From positions 1 to 64,000 of the forward strand of contig NZ_QYUP01000119.1 of the NCBI RefSeq assembly GCF_003590855.1: 64,000 nucleotides of DNA. Reading direction: 5' to 3'. A program made the position numbers and the translations under genes. The first letter of the stretch is position 1; each line of letters opens with the position of its first letter. Of the stretch, positions 25,299 to 35,018 are shown one piece after another. Under the pieces are notes generated by a model. The model saw nothing but the letters and a program-made list of their open reading frames with translations. It did no database searches and was not told the origin of the DNA. The DNA is from Massilia cavernae (lineage in GTDB: Bacteria; Pseudomonadota; Gammaproteobacteria; Burkholderiales; Burkholderiaceae_D).

Positions 25299-25966
25299 TC
25301 TTTCGGTTCCGATTGAAGCAGCAAATCGCGCAGCAGCGGCAGCGTGACCGGGCGCTGGGTCTCCAGCGAATATTGGTCAAGTGCGTCGAGCATCGTCGAT
25401 AGCGAGCGCATATCGCGCTTGAAGTGGGATAGCAGGTAGGGTAACACGGAGGCCGACAGCGTCAGTCCGCGCGACTCGGCGGCATGGGTGAGGGCGGCGA
25501 TCTTCTCGTCGTCCGACAGCCCGTGGATCTGGTAGATCAGGCCCCAGCCCATGCGGGTGCGCAGGTCTTCGCGCACGTGCAGCACAGCCGGCGGCACCGG
25601 GCCGGTGCTGACCATGTAGGCGCCGTGCTCGCGGATCTGGTTGAACAGGGCGAAGGCGTCGATCTGGGCCCGGCTCGAGAGCAGGTTGCAGTCGTCCAGC
25701 AGGTACAGGGAGATATCGGGGCTGTAGGCGAAGTCGGCGGCCGGGGCGTCGGCGGCGATGTAGCGCGAGCCGGGCGTGGCGGCCAGCGCCTGCAGCAGGT
25801 GGGTCTTGCCGGCGGCGGCCTCGCCCCACAGGTAGGCGAAATGTTCGCGCGACGAACGCTCGGCGAACTGATGCATCAGATGCGCCAGTTCGGCGTTCTG
25901 TCCCACCTCGAACGAATCGAGGCTTTGCGCCTGGTCTGCGCCTAGATCGAGCACCAGCTGTTTCAT
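25295..25966 (-). CDS. hda: DnaA regulatory inactivator Hda
   Basis: 223-residue AAA+ protein related to DnaA domain III. With the beta clamp it stimulates ATP hydrolysis by DnaA and so limits re-initiation. The N-terminal clamp-binding motif is QLVLDLG (residues 3-9). Walker A is GEAAAGKTHLLQA (about residue 48) and Walker B LYLLDDCNLL (about 92). A sensor segment TRMGWGLIYQIHGLSDDEK follows. It heads the hda-HAD-pcnB-folK operon and diverges from purM across 263 bp. Confidence 0.9.
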   Translation of the reverse strand: MKQLVLDLGADQAQSLDSFEVGQNAELAHLMHQFAERSSREHFAYLWGEAAAGKTHLLQALAATPGSRYIAADAPAADFAYSPDISLYLLDDCNLLSSRAQIDAFALFNQIREHGAYMVSTGPVPPAVLHVREDLRTRMGWGLIYQIHGLSDDEKIAALTHAAESRGLTLSASVLPYLLSHFKRDMRSLSTMLDALDQYSLETQRPVTLPLLRDLLLQSEPKE

Positions 25967-26129
25967 GGCGTTCGTTTCATCCTGAATTCCCTGCTTTCCG
26001 CATCATTTGCATCCGGCATTATAAAAGCTGTTGCCCTGGCCCGTGGAATTCCCAGCTGGCAGGATGCGAATGAAAAGGGCATGTATGTGTTGTAATCTCG
26101 GTAAACCGGCTGCGGGCGGGGCATTTTGA

Positions 26130-26135
26130 TAAAAT
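26130..26135 (+). promoter_or_regulatory. Putative -10 box of purM
   Basis: TAAAAT followed by AGCG, about 95 nt upstream of the purM ATG. The same TAAAATAGCG string occurs upstream of azlC (52293) and pgk (53542), which suggests a shared promoter form. No good -35 was found at the usual distance. The remaining 263-bp hda-purM gap shows no gene. Confidence 0.4.
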
Positions 26136-26229
26136 AGCGGATTGACCAGTTCCTGGCCTCGGCGGCACGCCGAAATGGCCGGGCTGATTCACCGCCTTCT
26201 ATTTTACCGCCTCCGCTGCGAAATACACC

Positions 26230-27273
26230 ATGAGCCAACCTTCAAATGTTTCCCTTTCCTACCGCGATGCCGGCGTCGATATCGATGCGGGCGACGCCCT
26301 GGTCGAAGCAATCAAGCCGTTTGCCAAGCGCACCATGCGCGAAGGTGTCATGGGCGGGCTTGGCGGCTTCGGCGCCATGTTCGAGATCAGCAAGAAGTAC
26401 AAGGAGCCAGTCCTGGTCTCCGGCACCGACGGCGTCGGCACCAAACTCCGCCTCGCCTTCGACCTGAACCGCCATGACACGGTCGGCATCGACCTGGTCG
26501 CGATGAGCGTCAACGACATCCTGGTGCAGGGCGCCGAGCCGCTGTTCTTCCTCGACTACTTCGCATGCGGCAAGCTGGACGTGCCGACCGCCACCGCCGT
26601 CGTCAAGGGCATCGCCCAGGGCTGCGAGCAGGCAGGCTGCGCGCTGATCGGCGGCGAAACCGCCGAGATGCCGAGCATGTACCCCGCCGGCGAATACGAC
26701 CTGGCCGGCTTCGCGGTCGGCGCGGTCGAAAAGTCGCAGATCATCGACGGCACCAAGATCGTTCCGGGCGACGTCATTCTCGGCCTGGCATCGTCGGGCG
26801 TGCACTCGAACGGCTACTCGCTGGTCCGCAAGATCATCGAAGTGGCCAAGCCTGACCTGGAAGCCGACTTCCACGGCCGCAAGCTGTCGGACGTGCTGAT
26901 GGAGCCAACCCGCATCTACGTCAAGCCGCTGCTGGCGCTGATGGCCTCGATGGAAGTCAAGGGCATGGTGCACATCACCGGCGGCGGCCTGGTGGAAAAC
27001 GTGCCGCGCGTACTGCAGCCGAACGTCACCGCGGTGCTGGATTCGAAGGCATGGACCATGCCGCCGCTGTTCCAGTGGCTGCAGCAGCATGGCGGCGTGG
27101 CCGACGCCGAGATGCACCGCGTGTTCAACTGCGGTATCGGCATGATCGTCATCGTCTCGAAGGAAAATGCGGATGCGGCGTTTGCGCAGCTGCAGGCGGC
27201 TGGTGAGACTGTGTACCGCGTCGGCGCTATTCGCGAACGTCAGGGCGACGAGCACCAGACCATTGTCGAATAA
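26230..27273 (+). CDS. purM: Phosphoribosylformylglycinamidine cyclo-ligase (PurM, AIR synthetase)
   Basis: 347-residue ATP-dependent enzyme that closes the imidazole ring to form AIR in purine synthesis. Motifs: [13 protein letters not shown] near the N-terminus, [59 protein letters not shown], and [15 protein letters not shown]. The length is standard. It is followed by a Rho-independent terminator, so it is monocistronic. Confidence 0.97.
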   Translation: MSQPSNVSLSYRDAGVDIDAGDALVEAIKPFAKRTMREGVMGGLGGFGAMFEISKKYKEPVLVSGTDGVGTKLRLAFDLNRHDTVGIDLVAMSVNDILVQGAEPLFFLDYFACGKLDVPTATAVVKGIAQGCEQAGCALIGGETAEMPSMYPAGEYDLAGFAVGAVEKSQIIDGTKIVPGDVILGLASSGVHSNGYSLVRKIIEVAKPDLEADFHGRKLSDVLMEPTRIYVKPLLALMASMEVKGMVHITGGGLVENVPRVLQPNVTAVLDSKAWTMPPLFQWLQQHGGVADAEMHRVFNCGIGMIVIVSKENADAAFAQLQAAGETVYRVGAIRERQGDEHQTIVE

Positions 27274-27294
27274 GTCTTCGGCAGCAATGAACAT

Positions 27295-27322
27295 AACGGC
27301 GCCTTCGTGGCGCCGTTTGTTT
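27295..27322 (+). terminator. Rho-independent terminator of purM
   Basis: AACGGCGCC-ttcgt-GGCGCCGTT forms a perfect 9-bp stem followed by TTTGTTT, 22 nt after the purM stop codon. Confidence 0.85.
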
Positions 27323-27360
27323 AGGTGCTCGGCAATCAACACGAGCGATCAGATTGCATA

Positions 27361-27503
27361 TTCAGCATGGATTCCCGCGGAGCCGCCGAGGCGTGCGCGG
27401 GAAGTCGGGTCCGCCAATGGCGGGCACGACGGACCTGGTGCCACGGGTCCTAAACTTGTCGTTCCCGCGGAAGCCTCGGCGGCCCCGCGGGAACCCATGC
27501 TGA
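27361..27503. repeat. Inverted pair of TTCCCGCG-type palindromic repeats
   Basis: Two related units in opposite orientation. TCAGCATGGATTCCCGCGG with closing CGCGGGAA lies at about 27362-27402. GTTCCCGCGG with closing CCGCGGGAACCCATGCTGA lies at about 27460-27504. A third copy, GTTCCCGCGcaCGCGGGAGC followed by CCATGCTGA, lies at 44300-44332. They resemble dispersed REP-like hairpins. The 308-bp purM-pfp gap holds the purM terminator and these repeats; no gene was seen. Confidence 0.7.
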
Positions 27504-27581
27504 CTCATCGAAGTCGTGCGAGCCGCTTAGCACGATCAGCGAACGCTTTCTCCATAGCGAGCGTTTCGGTTTCGTGAGTGC

Positions 27582-28796
27582 TCACTTGTTGAGGATTTTT
27601 TCCACCGGCGCTGGCCTCAGTCGGTACGCATCCGGCATGTGCGATCCGAGCAAAGGCCGCAGGTACAGGCGGAACGCGTCGGTCACGTCGGTGCCTTCGG
27701 CGCTCAGGAACTCGTCCTCCATCACGCGGGTCTTGCCTGCCACCGCTTCAAGCGGCATCAGTTCATAGTCGACCGAGTAGTAACCAGTGCGCTTGATCGC
27801 CACCGACCCGTCGCGGTCGCCCCACATTGCGAATTGCACCGCTTTCTCGCCGACCTCGCGCGCCTCGCGCTGGTCAACGTCCGACACGCAGCCGATGAAG
27901 GAGCGCTGCAGGTAGCCGAAGGTATCGCCGCGTACCCGCTTGATGCCCAGCTTCGATTTGATCTCGTCGCACAGCAAATCGGCCAGCGCGCCGGTGCCGG
28001 ACAGCTGCACGTTGCCGTGCGCATCGCGCTCGACTTCCTTGGCCAGCAGCGTCGCAATTGCCTCGCCCGATTCATCGTGGATGCCTTCGGACACCGCGAT
28101 CACGCAACGGCCATGGCGCTCGTAAGCTGCCTTCACATCGGCCAGGAACTTCTCCAGGTCGAACACGCGCTCAGGCACGTAGATCAGGTGCGGCCCGTCG
28201 TCCGGGAACTTCTTGCCCAGCGCGGAAGCGGCGGTCAGGAAGCCCGCATGCCGGCCCATGACGACGCCGACGTAGATGCCCGGCAGCGAAGCGTTGTCGA
28301 GGTTCGCACCTGCGAACGCCTGCGCCACGAAGCGTGCGGCCGACGGGAAGCCCGGCGTGTGGTCGTTGCCGACCAAATCGTTGTCGATGGTCTTGGGAAT
28401 GTGGATGCAGCGCAGTGGGTAACCTGCCTTGCGCGCCTCTTCGCTGACGATACGCACAGTGTCGGACGAGTCGTTTCCGCCGATGTAGAAGAAGTGCTCG
28501 ATCTCGTGCGCGCGCAGCACCTCGAAGATCTTGTGGCAATAGGCCAGGTCGGGCTTGTCGCGGGTGGAGCCAAGCGCCGAAGACGGTGTATTGGCCACCA
28601 GCTCCAGGTTGTGGCTGGTCTCCTGCGTCAGGTCGACGAAATCCTCGTTGACGATGCCGCGCACGCCGTGCAGTGCGCCATAGATCCGCGTCACGTGGCG
28701 GAAGCGCCGCGCTTCGAGCACGACGCCGGCCAGCGACTGGTTGATCACGGCGGTAGGCCCGCCTCCCTGTGCGACGAGGATTTTTCCGGACGACAT
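27582..28796 (-). CDS. pfp: Phosphofructokinase, pyrophosphate-dependent type
   Basis: 404-residue PfkA-superfamily enzyme interconverting fructose 6-phosphate and fructose 1,6-bisphosphate. ILVAQGGGPTAVINQSLAG opens the chain. IGGNDSSDT and IPKTIDNDLVGNDHTPGF carry the lysine of the P-K-T-I-D motif, usual in PPi-dependent enzymes rather than the Gly of ATP-PFKs. The Asn in GGNDS at the position of the second Asp of GGDD is a variation to check. The start at ATG 28796 has AAGGAG 7 nt upstream; the earlier in-frame start at 28814 is TTG. It could supply reversible glycolytic flux together with the pgk/pyk/fba block at 53-57 kb. Confidence 0.85.
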   Translation of the reverse strand: MSSGKILVAQGGGPTAVINQSLAGVVLEARRFRHVTRIYGALHGVRGIVNEDFVDLTQETSHNLELVANTPSSALGSTRDKPDLAYCHKIFEVLRAHEIEHFFYIGGNDSSDTVRIVSEEARKAGYPLRCIHIPKTIDNDLVGNDHTPGFPSAARFVAQAFAGANLDNASLPGIYVGVVMGRHAGFLTAASALGKKFPDDGPHLIYVPERVFDLEKFLADVKAAYERHGRCVIAVSEGIHDESGEAIATLLAKEVERDAHGNVQLSGTGALADLLCDEIKSKLGIKRVRGDTFGYLQRSFIGCVSDVDQREAREVGEKAVQFAMWGDRDGSVAIKRTGYYSVDYELMPLEAVAGKTRVMEDEFLSAEGTDVTDAFRLYLRPLLGSHMPDAYRLRPAPVEKILNK

Positions 28797-28857
28797 GCGC
28801 AGCTCCTTGGACAAGTGTTGGCGATGCCGTCCAGATTACCGCAAAACTGCCGCTGTG

Positions 28858-30864
28858 TTACGGCTTGCCGATATGCTTGTCGAGGAATTTTTCGACACGG
28901 GTCCAATAGTCGTACTTATTTTCCGGCACCACCCAGCCGTGTCCTTCCCTCGGGTACGCGATCCATTCGACGTTCGGATTGTTCTTCTTCACGGCCGCGT
29001 GGAAGCGTTCGCCGTAGCGCAGCGGCACGCGCCGGTCGGCGCCGCCGAAGGACAACAGCAGCGGCTGGGTAATCCGGCCGGCGTGTTCGAGCGGCGACGC
29101 CGCCTTCAACAGCGCCGCCTCCTTGTCCGGGTCGCCGATCAGTTGCGGCACTACATACTTGCGGTAGCGCTCCATCGTCTCTCCCTCCGTGAACCAGCCT
29201 GGCTCGGTCAGAATGCTCATCTCGGTCACCGCGTAACTGGCGATGCCGCACTTGAAGATGTCTCGGTCCTTCGCCAGTCCCATCAGCGCCGCATACCCGC
29301 CGTAGCTGGCGCCGACGATGCAGACCCGATTCGGATCTGCCACGCCCTGCGCCACTGCCCATTTCGCGCCGTCGGCCAGGTCGTCCTGCATCGCCATGCC
29401 GTACTGCTTCCAGCCAGCGCGGAAGTGCGCATGGCCGAAGCCCCGGCTTCCGCGGAATTCCGGCTCAATCACGGCATAGCCGCGCGAGGCGAGGAACTGC
29501 GGCACCTGGGTCCATCCCCAGCTGCTGCCTCGGATGAACGGGCCGCCGTGCACCAGCACGATCAGCGGCAGGCCGGTGCGCTGTCCACCCGGCGGCAACG
29601 TGAGCACTGCCGGCACCTGCAGCCCGTCGCGCGCTGCGTAGCTTACCGTCTGCTGGCGGCCCATTTGCGAGGCCTTGATGCCCGGCCGGCTGGCGCCTAC
29701 CGGCTTGATCGCGCCGGTCTCGGAATTGAACAGCGACCAGGCCTTCGGCTGCACGTCGGAATACGATTCCACCAGCACCCATGGCGTTTCCGGCCGCGCC
29801 GGCAGCGACACCAGGTTGACGGTGTCCGGCAGGCGCTGGTCGATCCTGGCCTGCATCGCCTTCATGCCCTCGTCGAACCACACGGTATTCTCACCATCAG
29901 TGGTCACCCGCACGCCCAGCAGCTTGCCCTGGCCGATGATGAGTCGACCGCTGAAGTCGTGGTCCTCGGTCACCACCAGCGGCTTGCCGCTTACCTTGCC
30001 GGCGGCGAGGTCGAAGGCGTGCACGGCCGTTTTGTCCTTGCCGGCGGCGGCAACGACGTACAGGATGCCGTCCGGACCGAATGCGAGCGGGCGTATGACG
30101 TCCTGCTTGCCGATGAAGGTGCCGAAGCTGGCGCTCTTGCGCCATTCGCCGCTGGCGTGGTCGCGGTAATGGATGCTGGCGATGCCGTCGTCGGCGGCGA
30201 CGGCCAGGCGCGGTTCGCCGCGTTCGTCCAGCAGCCACGATTGGGCATGGTCCGGCCGCGGCACCAGCGCCGTCTTGCCGGAATAGGTATCGAGGCGCAT
30301 CAGGTTGACGTGGCTGATGCCGTCCACGCCGGCGAAGTTCGGGCTGTAGACGTACACGCTGTCGGAATCCTGTGCGCCGTCCTGGTTCATCATGAAGGTC
30401 GTCACCTTCTGCACCTTCTGCGGACGGCCGGAGTTGTTGGAAGGGCCCGGGTAGCTGCGCCGCTCCGCCAGCAGCCGCAGCTTGCCGCCGTTGCGGTCGA
30501 CAGCGTACAGCCCCGGGCCATACTGCCAGTCCGCCTGTCCCACGGTCAGGTCGATGGTGTCGAAGATCAGGCGTCCCTTGTTCACCCAGCGCACCTTGCC
30601 GATGTCGACGTCGGTGAAGCGCGTGCTGCTGATCACCTTGTCGGTGGCCAGGTCGATCACGGTCAGCGCCGACCGCTGCCCCCGCTTGGCGACGCGCATG
30701 GCCAGCGAACGGCCATCGGGCGACAGCACCGCGCCGTCAAGTTCTGCGTTCTCGAAAAAGCGTTCGACCGGAGAACGTGCGTCGGCGGCGTACGCGGCAG
30801 GGAAGCCACCGGCGACAAGGGCAAACACGCAAAGACCGATGGCGCGGGTGAAGGGCAGGGACAT
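28858..30864 (-). CDS. S9 family prolyl oligopeptidase-like peptidase, copy 1
   Basis: 668 residues, exported: signal peptide FTRAIGLCVFALVAGGFPAA cleaved near AYA. A beta-propeller-like N-terminal half (about 30-400) is followed by an alpha/beta-hydrolase domain. Catalytic residues are Ser in GASYGGYAALMG (about 519), Asp in FGGADRRVPLRYG (about 610) and His in REGHGWVVPENK (about 641). Oxyanion-side motifs are VLVHGGPFIRG and EPEFRGSRGFG. CCGGAGAA precedes the ATG. It lies 11 nt behind a paralogue, forming a tandem pair. Role: probably periplasmic peptide trimming. Confidence 0.92.
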   Translation of the reverse strand: MSLPFTRAIGLCVFALVAGGFPAAYAADARSPVERFFENAELDGAVLSPDGRSLAMRVAKRGQRSALTVIDLATDKVISSTRFTDVDIGKVRWVNKGRLIFDTIDLTVGQADWQYGPGLYAVDRNGGKLRLLAERRSYPGPSNNSGRPQKVQKVTTFMMNQDGAQDSDSVYVYSPNFAGVDGISHVNLMRLDTYSGKTALVPRPDHAQSWLLDERGEPRLAVAADDGIASIHYRDHASGEWRKSASFGTFIGKQDVIRPLAFGPDGILYVVAAAGKDKTAVHAFDLAAGKVSGKPLVVTEDHDFSGRLIIGQGKLLGVRVTTDGENTVWFDEGMKAMQARIDQRLPDTVNLVSLPARPETPWVLVESYSDVQPKAWSLFNSETGAIKPVGASRPGIKASQMGRQQTVSYAARDGLQVPAVLTLPPGGQRTGLPLIVLVHGGPFIRGSSWGWTQVPQFLASRGYAVIEPEFRGSRGFGHAHFRAGWKQYGMAMQDDLADGAKWAVAQGVADPNRVCIVGASYGGYAALMGLAKDRDIFKCGIASYAVTEMSILTEPGWFTEGETMERYRKYVVPQLIGDPDKEAALLKAASPLEHAGRITQPLLLSFGGADRRVPLRYGERFHAAVKKNNPNVEWIAYPREGHGWVVPENKYDYWTRVEKFLDKHIGKP

Positions 30865-30875
30865 GGATTCTCCGG

Positions 30876-32906
30876 TTACTTGGATTGAGTGCCGGATGGC
30901 CCGATATGGCGATCGAGGAACTTCTCGACGCGGGACCAGAAGTCCACGCGGGTCTTCGGCTGGGTCCAGCCGTGGCCTTCGTCGTCGTACACGATCAGTT
31001 CCACATCTGGATTCCCTGGCTTGACCGCATCGTAGAACTTGCGGCCGTGGTAATGCGGGACGCGCTGGTCGACGCCGCCGTAGGCCATCAACAGCGGCTG
31101 CTTGATGCGCGCCGCCTGTTCCAGTGGCGATGTGGCCTTGAAGCGGGCCGCATCTTCCTTGGGATCGCCGATCAGGACCGGCATGCCGTACTGCTTGTAG
31201 GTCTGGCCTGCGTCGTCGATGGCGCTGCCGTGGCCGGTGAAGAGGAGGTTGATGTCGGTGACGCCAATCCAGTTGATGCCGCATTTGTACAGGTCAGGAT
31301 CGTTCACCAGGCCCATCAGCGTGGCGTAGCCGCCGTAGCTGGCGCCGGCGATGCAGATGCGCTTCGGATCGGCGATGCCCTGTGCGATGGCCCAGCGCGT
31401 GCCGTCGGCGATATCGTTCTGCATCGCCAGGCCCCATTGCTTCCAGCCGGCGCGGAAGTGCCTCTCGCCGTAGCCTTTGCTGCCGCGGAATTCAGGTTCG
31501 AGCACAGCATAGCCGCGCGAGGCGAGGAACTGCACATCGGATTTCCAGCCCCATTCTCCGCCGCGCACATGTGGGCCGCCATGGACCAGCACGACCATCG
31601 GCAGGTCCTTGCGCTTGCCTCCCTTCGGTATCGTCAGCCAGGCGGGAATGTCCATGCCGTCGCGCGTCTTGTAGCGCACCAGTTCCTGGCTTGCCATCTG
31701 CGATGCCACGATCCTTTCATGGAAGTCGCCGACCTTGTTCAGCTTGCCGGTCTCGGCGTTGAACAGCGCAATAGTGGTCGGCTGCACGTCGGAATACGAG
31801 GTGACCAGCACCCACGGCGTCTCCGCGCGGGCGGCGACGTCGAGCAGGTTCACCGTCGATGGCAGCAGGGCATCCACCTTGGCCTGGAGCGCTTTCATGT
31901 CGGGGCCGAACCAGGCGGTCGCGCGTGCGTCGCTCAGGTAGCGCACGCCCAGCAGCTTGTCGCGGCTGGTGACCAGGCTGCCGCTGAAATCGAAGTCGGC
32001 AAGCTTGATGACCGGCTGTGCGCTCACGCGGCCAGTGGCGAAGTCGAAAGTATGCAAGCCGGACTTGTCATCGGAACTCCAGGCGCTGACATAGAGCGTG
32101 CCGTCCGGGCCGAAGGCAACCGGGTTGAAGACGTTCTCATTGTCCTTGTACAGGTTGAACGAGGCCAGCTTGCGCCAGTTGCCGTCAGCCGGGTCGCGGT
32201 ACATGAGGGTCTGGATGTCCTTGTCGACCAGCGTGGCCAGGCGCGGTTCGCCCTTGTGGTCGAGCGTCCATCCCTTGACCAGTCCCGGGCGCTTCACGTG
32301 CTCGGTGCGTCCGGTCAGGGTGTCAAGGCGCATCAGGTTAATGTATTCGACTTCGTCATTGTTGCCGTTGCCAAACTTCGCGTTGGTGATGTAGACCGAT
32401 TTCGAATCCTGCCTGCCGAACTGCTGTACCAGGTAGTGGTCCGACCGCAGGATCGTATTGGTGCGACGGGAGGCATCGCGCGGCCCATCGCTGACGGCGA
32501 TGAGTTGCATGAAGCCGCTGCCGTCGCGGTTCACCGCGAACAGGCCGGGCGCAAACTGGCGCGCCCCGGGGCCGAGCCGTTTGTCGTTGGTGTCGTACAC
32601 GAGCCGCTCGTTGTCGATCCAGTAGAAGTTACCGATATCGGCAGACTGGAACTGCGCCACCACCTTGATCGCATTCTTGTCGAGGTCGACCACGGCGAGG
32701 CGGTCGCGCGTTCCCTTGCCGCCAAAGCGGACCGCCAGCGAACGTGCATCAGGCGCCAGCGCGGCCGAACTGAATTCCGGATTGTCGAAGAAGTATTCGA
32801 TCGGTACCGGCGCCGCAGCCGGTGCCGGCGATTGGGAATGGGCCGCGGACAAGGATGCCAGGGCAAGCACGGCGGCGCTCACGGTCAACAAGAATGCTGT
32901 ACGCAT
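30876..32906 (-). CDS. S9 family prolyl oligopeptidase-like peptidase, copy 2
   Basis: 676-residue paralogue of the downstream gene with the same layout. The signal peptide is LLTVSAAVLALASLSAAHSQ. The propeller half begins IEYFFDNPEFSSAALAPDAR. The catalytic triad is Ser in GASYGGYATLMG (about 521), Asp in YGGVDQRVPHYHG (about 610) and His in DEGHGWTQPKT (about 647). The two copies align over their full length, including EPEFRGS(R/K)G and HFRAGWKQ(Y/W)G, indicating an old tandem duplication. The gene starts 63 nt after the symporter stop codon and could belong to the same transcript. Confidence 0.92.
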   Translation of the reverse strand: MRTAFLLTVSAAVLALASLSAAHSQSPAPAAAPVPIEYFFDNPEFSSAALAPDARSLAVRFGGKGTRDRLAVVDLDKNAIKVVAQFQSADIGNFYWIDNERLVYDTNDKRLGPGARQFAPGLFAVNRDGSGFMQLIAVSDGPRDASRRTNTILRSDHYLVQQFGRQDSKSVYITNAKFGNGNNDEVEYINLMRLDTLTGRTEHVKRPGLVKGWTLDHKGEPRLATLVDKDIQTLMYRDPADGNWRKLASFNLYKDNENVFNPVAFGPDGTLYVSAWSSDDKSGLHTFDFATGRVSAQPVIKLADFDFSGSLVTSRDKLLGVRYLSDARATAWFGPDMKALQAKVDALLPSTVNLLDVAARAETPWVLVTSYSDVQPTTIALFNAETGKLNKVGDFHERIVASQMASQELVRYKTRDGMDIPAWLTIPKGGKRKDLPMVVLVHGGPHVRGGEWGWKSDVQFLASRGYAVLEPEFRGSKGYGERHFRAGWKQWGLAMQNDIADGTRWAIAQGIADPKRICIAGASYGGYATLMGLVNDPDLYKCGINWIGVTDINLLFTGHGSAIDDAGQTYKQYGMPVLIGDPKEDAARFKATSPLEQAARIKQPLLMAYGGVDQRVPHYHGRKFYDAVKPGNPDVELIVYDDEGHGWTQPKTRVDFWSRVEKFLDRHIGPSGTQSK

Positions 32907-32969
32907 AAGTATGAGTTATTAATAAATGAATAACTCTCAGAATAACATTGCCCCGGTTGTATATGCCAG

Positions 32970-35018
32970 CTACTCCGGCGAGCGGATGTGGTCGACCAGC
33001 GCGTCGGAGCGGCGCCCCGGCGGTGCCGTCAGCAGGCTGACAACGATCATCACCGCGATCCCGGCAGGTACGCCGAAAATGCCCGCGGATATCGGCGCGA
33101 TGTGGAACCACTGGCCGGCCGCCGAGCCGCCCGCCATCGGCAGCGTGTGCAGCATGTAATACACACAGACGACGAAGCCCGCGGCCATTCCGGCGATCGC
33201 GCCCTGATGGTTGGCGCGTTTCCAGAACACGCCCAGCACCAGCGCCGGGAACAGCGTCGACGCCGCGAGCGAGAACGCCGCCCCCACCAGCGACAGGATG
33301 TCGGCCGGTTTCTGCGAAGCGGCGTAGGCCGCGATGAAGGCCACCGCCAGCAGCAGCAGCTTGGAAATCGTCACCCGCTTCTGGGTCGATGCGGCCGGGT
33401 CGACCATCTTGTAATAGACGTCGTGCGACAGCGCGTTGGAGATCGCCAGCAGCAGGCCGTCCGCGGTCGACAGCGCGGCAGCCAGCCCGCCCGCCGCCAT
33501 CAGCCCCGAGATCACATACGGCAGGCCGCCGATTTCGGGCGTGGCCAGCACCAGCACGTCGCCGTCGATGGCGATTTCGGCCAGCTGCAGGATGCCGTCG
33601 CGGTTGATGTCGGTGATGCTGATCAGGGGATTGACCTTGTCCACATTGGCCCAGTACGAGATCCAGTCGGGCAGGCGCGCGAATTCGGCGCCCACCAGCG
33701 AACTGTAGATGTCGTACTTGACCAGCACCGCCAGCGCCGGGATGGTCAGGTACACCAGCAAAATGAAGAACAGGGTCCAGAACACCGAGCCGCGGGTTTC
33801 GCGCACCGACGGCGTGGTGTAGGAGCGCATCAGGATGTGCGGCAGCGCGGCCGTGCCCAGCATCAGGCAGAACACCAAGGCGAGGAAGTTGTTGCGGCGG
33901 ATATCGGACTGTTCGCGGTCTTCGCCGGGAAAGGGCGTGGCGTGCGGCACCGGCGCGCGCGAGCGGGCCAGGTTGGCGGCGCGCCTGGCGGTCCACAATT
34001 CCGCCGCCTCCTCGGCATCCTTCGGGTAGGCGGCAAGCGTCCGTTCGGCGGCGCGGATTTCGGCCAGCGAGGCATCGCGCAGGCGGACTTCGTCAAGCCT
34101 GCGCTGGGCGTCCACCTTGCCGCTTTCCCACGACGCCGGCAGCGCCGCCAGCCGGGCGCCGTAGTCGTCGGCGCGCTGGCGGAACACCGCGCGCACCTCC
34201 AGCTCCTTCGGATCGACGGCCAGCGCCGCCTCGCGCTGCGCCAGCTTGGGCATCACCGAGCCGTAGGCCAGCTGGGGCAGCGGGTTGTCCGCGTGCTTCA
34301 CCGACAGCCACATGGTCGGTATCAGGAAGGCGACCAGGATGATGATGTACTGCGCCACCTGGGTCCAGGTGATGCCGCGCATCCCGCCCAGGAAGGAGCA
34401 CACCAGGATGCTGGCCAGGCCGAGGAAAATTCCGACCGAGAAGTCGACGCCCGTGAAGCGCGAGGCGATCAGCCCCACCGCGTAGATCTGCGCCACCACG
34501 TAGGTGAACGACACGATGATGGTGGCGCCTACCGCCATCGCCCGCACCGGTCCGCCGCGCCCGCCCGCGCCGCCGCCGTAGCGCGCGGCCAGGAAGTCGG
34601 GGATGGTGTACTGGGCGAAGCGGCGCAGGTAGGGCGCGATCAGCAGCGCCACCAGGCAGTAGCCGCCGGTCCAGCCCATGATGTAGGCCAGGCCGTCGAA
34701 GCCGTGCAGGTACAGGCCGCCGGCCAGGCTGATGAAGCTGGCGGCCGAGATCCAGTCGGCCGCGGTGGCCATGCCGTTGAACAGCGACGGTACCCGCCGT
34801 CCCGCCACGTAGTACTCGGACACGTTGGAAGTGCGGCTGATGACGCCGATCGCCGCGTACAGCATGATGGTGGCGAACATGAAGGAATAGCCGATCCACA
34901 GGCGCGGCATGCCTTCCTGCTCCAGCAGCGCGATCGCGGCAATGAAGCCGCCGAAGCCGGCGGTGTACCAGAGATAGTAGCGGCGCAGCTTGAGGAAATA
35001 GGGAGAGGCGGTGATCAT
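32970..35018 (-). CDS. Large Na+/solute symporter, VC_2705 subfamily
   Basis: 682-residue SSS transporter. MITASPYFLKLRRYYLWYTAG is followed by about 13 membrane spans with YYVAGRRVPSLFNGMATAAD and WISAASFISLAGGLY. A hydrophilic insert of roughly 115 residues rich in Glu/Arg/Ala (REAALAVDPKELEVRAVFRQ through HATPFPGEDREQSD) interrupts the spans about residues 270-390, as in the large VC_2705-type members. A small DUF4212 subunit gene overlaps upstream by 4 nt, which is the standard pairing. The upstream two-component genes suggest regulated uptake of a carboxylate such as acetate (inference). Confidence 0.9.
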   Translation of the reverse strand: MITASPYFLKLRRYYLWYTAGFGGFIAAIALLEQEGMPRLWIGYSFMFATIMLYAAIGVISRTSNVSEYYVAGRRVPSLFNGMATAADWISAASFISLAGGLYLHGFDGLAYIMGWTGGYCLVALLIAPYLRRFAQYTIPDFLAARYGGGAGGRGGPVRAMAVGATIIVSFTYVVAQIYAVGLIASRFTGVDFSVGIFLGLASILVCSFLGGMRGITWTQVAQYIIILVAFLIPTMWLSVKHADNPLPQLAYGSVMPKLAQREAALAVDPKELEVRAVFRQRADDYGARLAALPASWESGKVDAQRRLDEVRLRDASLAEIRAAERTLAAYPKDAEEAAELWTARRAANLARSRAPVPHATPFPGEDREQSDIRRNNFLALVFCLMLGTAALPHILMRSYTTPSVRETRGSVFWTLFFILLVYLTIPALAVLVKYDIYSSLVGAEFARLPDWISYWANVDKVNPLISITDINRDGILQLAEIAIDGDVLVLATPEIGGLPYVISGLMAAGGLAAALSTADGLLLAISNALSHDVYYKMVDPAASTQKRVTISKLLLLAVAFIAAYAASQKPADILSLVGAAFSLAASTLFPALVLGVFWKRANHQGAIAGMAAGFVVCVYYMLHTLPMAGGSAAGQWFHIAPISAGIFGVPAGIAVMIVVSLLTAPPGRRSDALVDHIRSPE

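Noticed and set aside
25963-26238. Minus-strand open frame in the hda-purM gap
   Set aside because: Low-complexity sequence covering the purM promoter, no ribosome site and no recognisable domain.
28796-28814. Earlier TTG start for the phosphofructokinase
   Set aside because: ATG 28796 has AAGGAG at the right distance and begins the conserved N-terminus.
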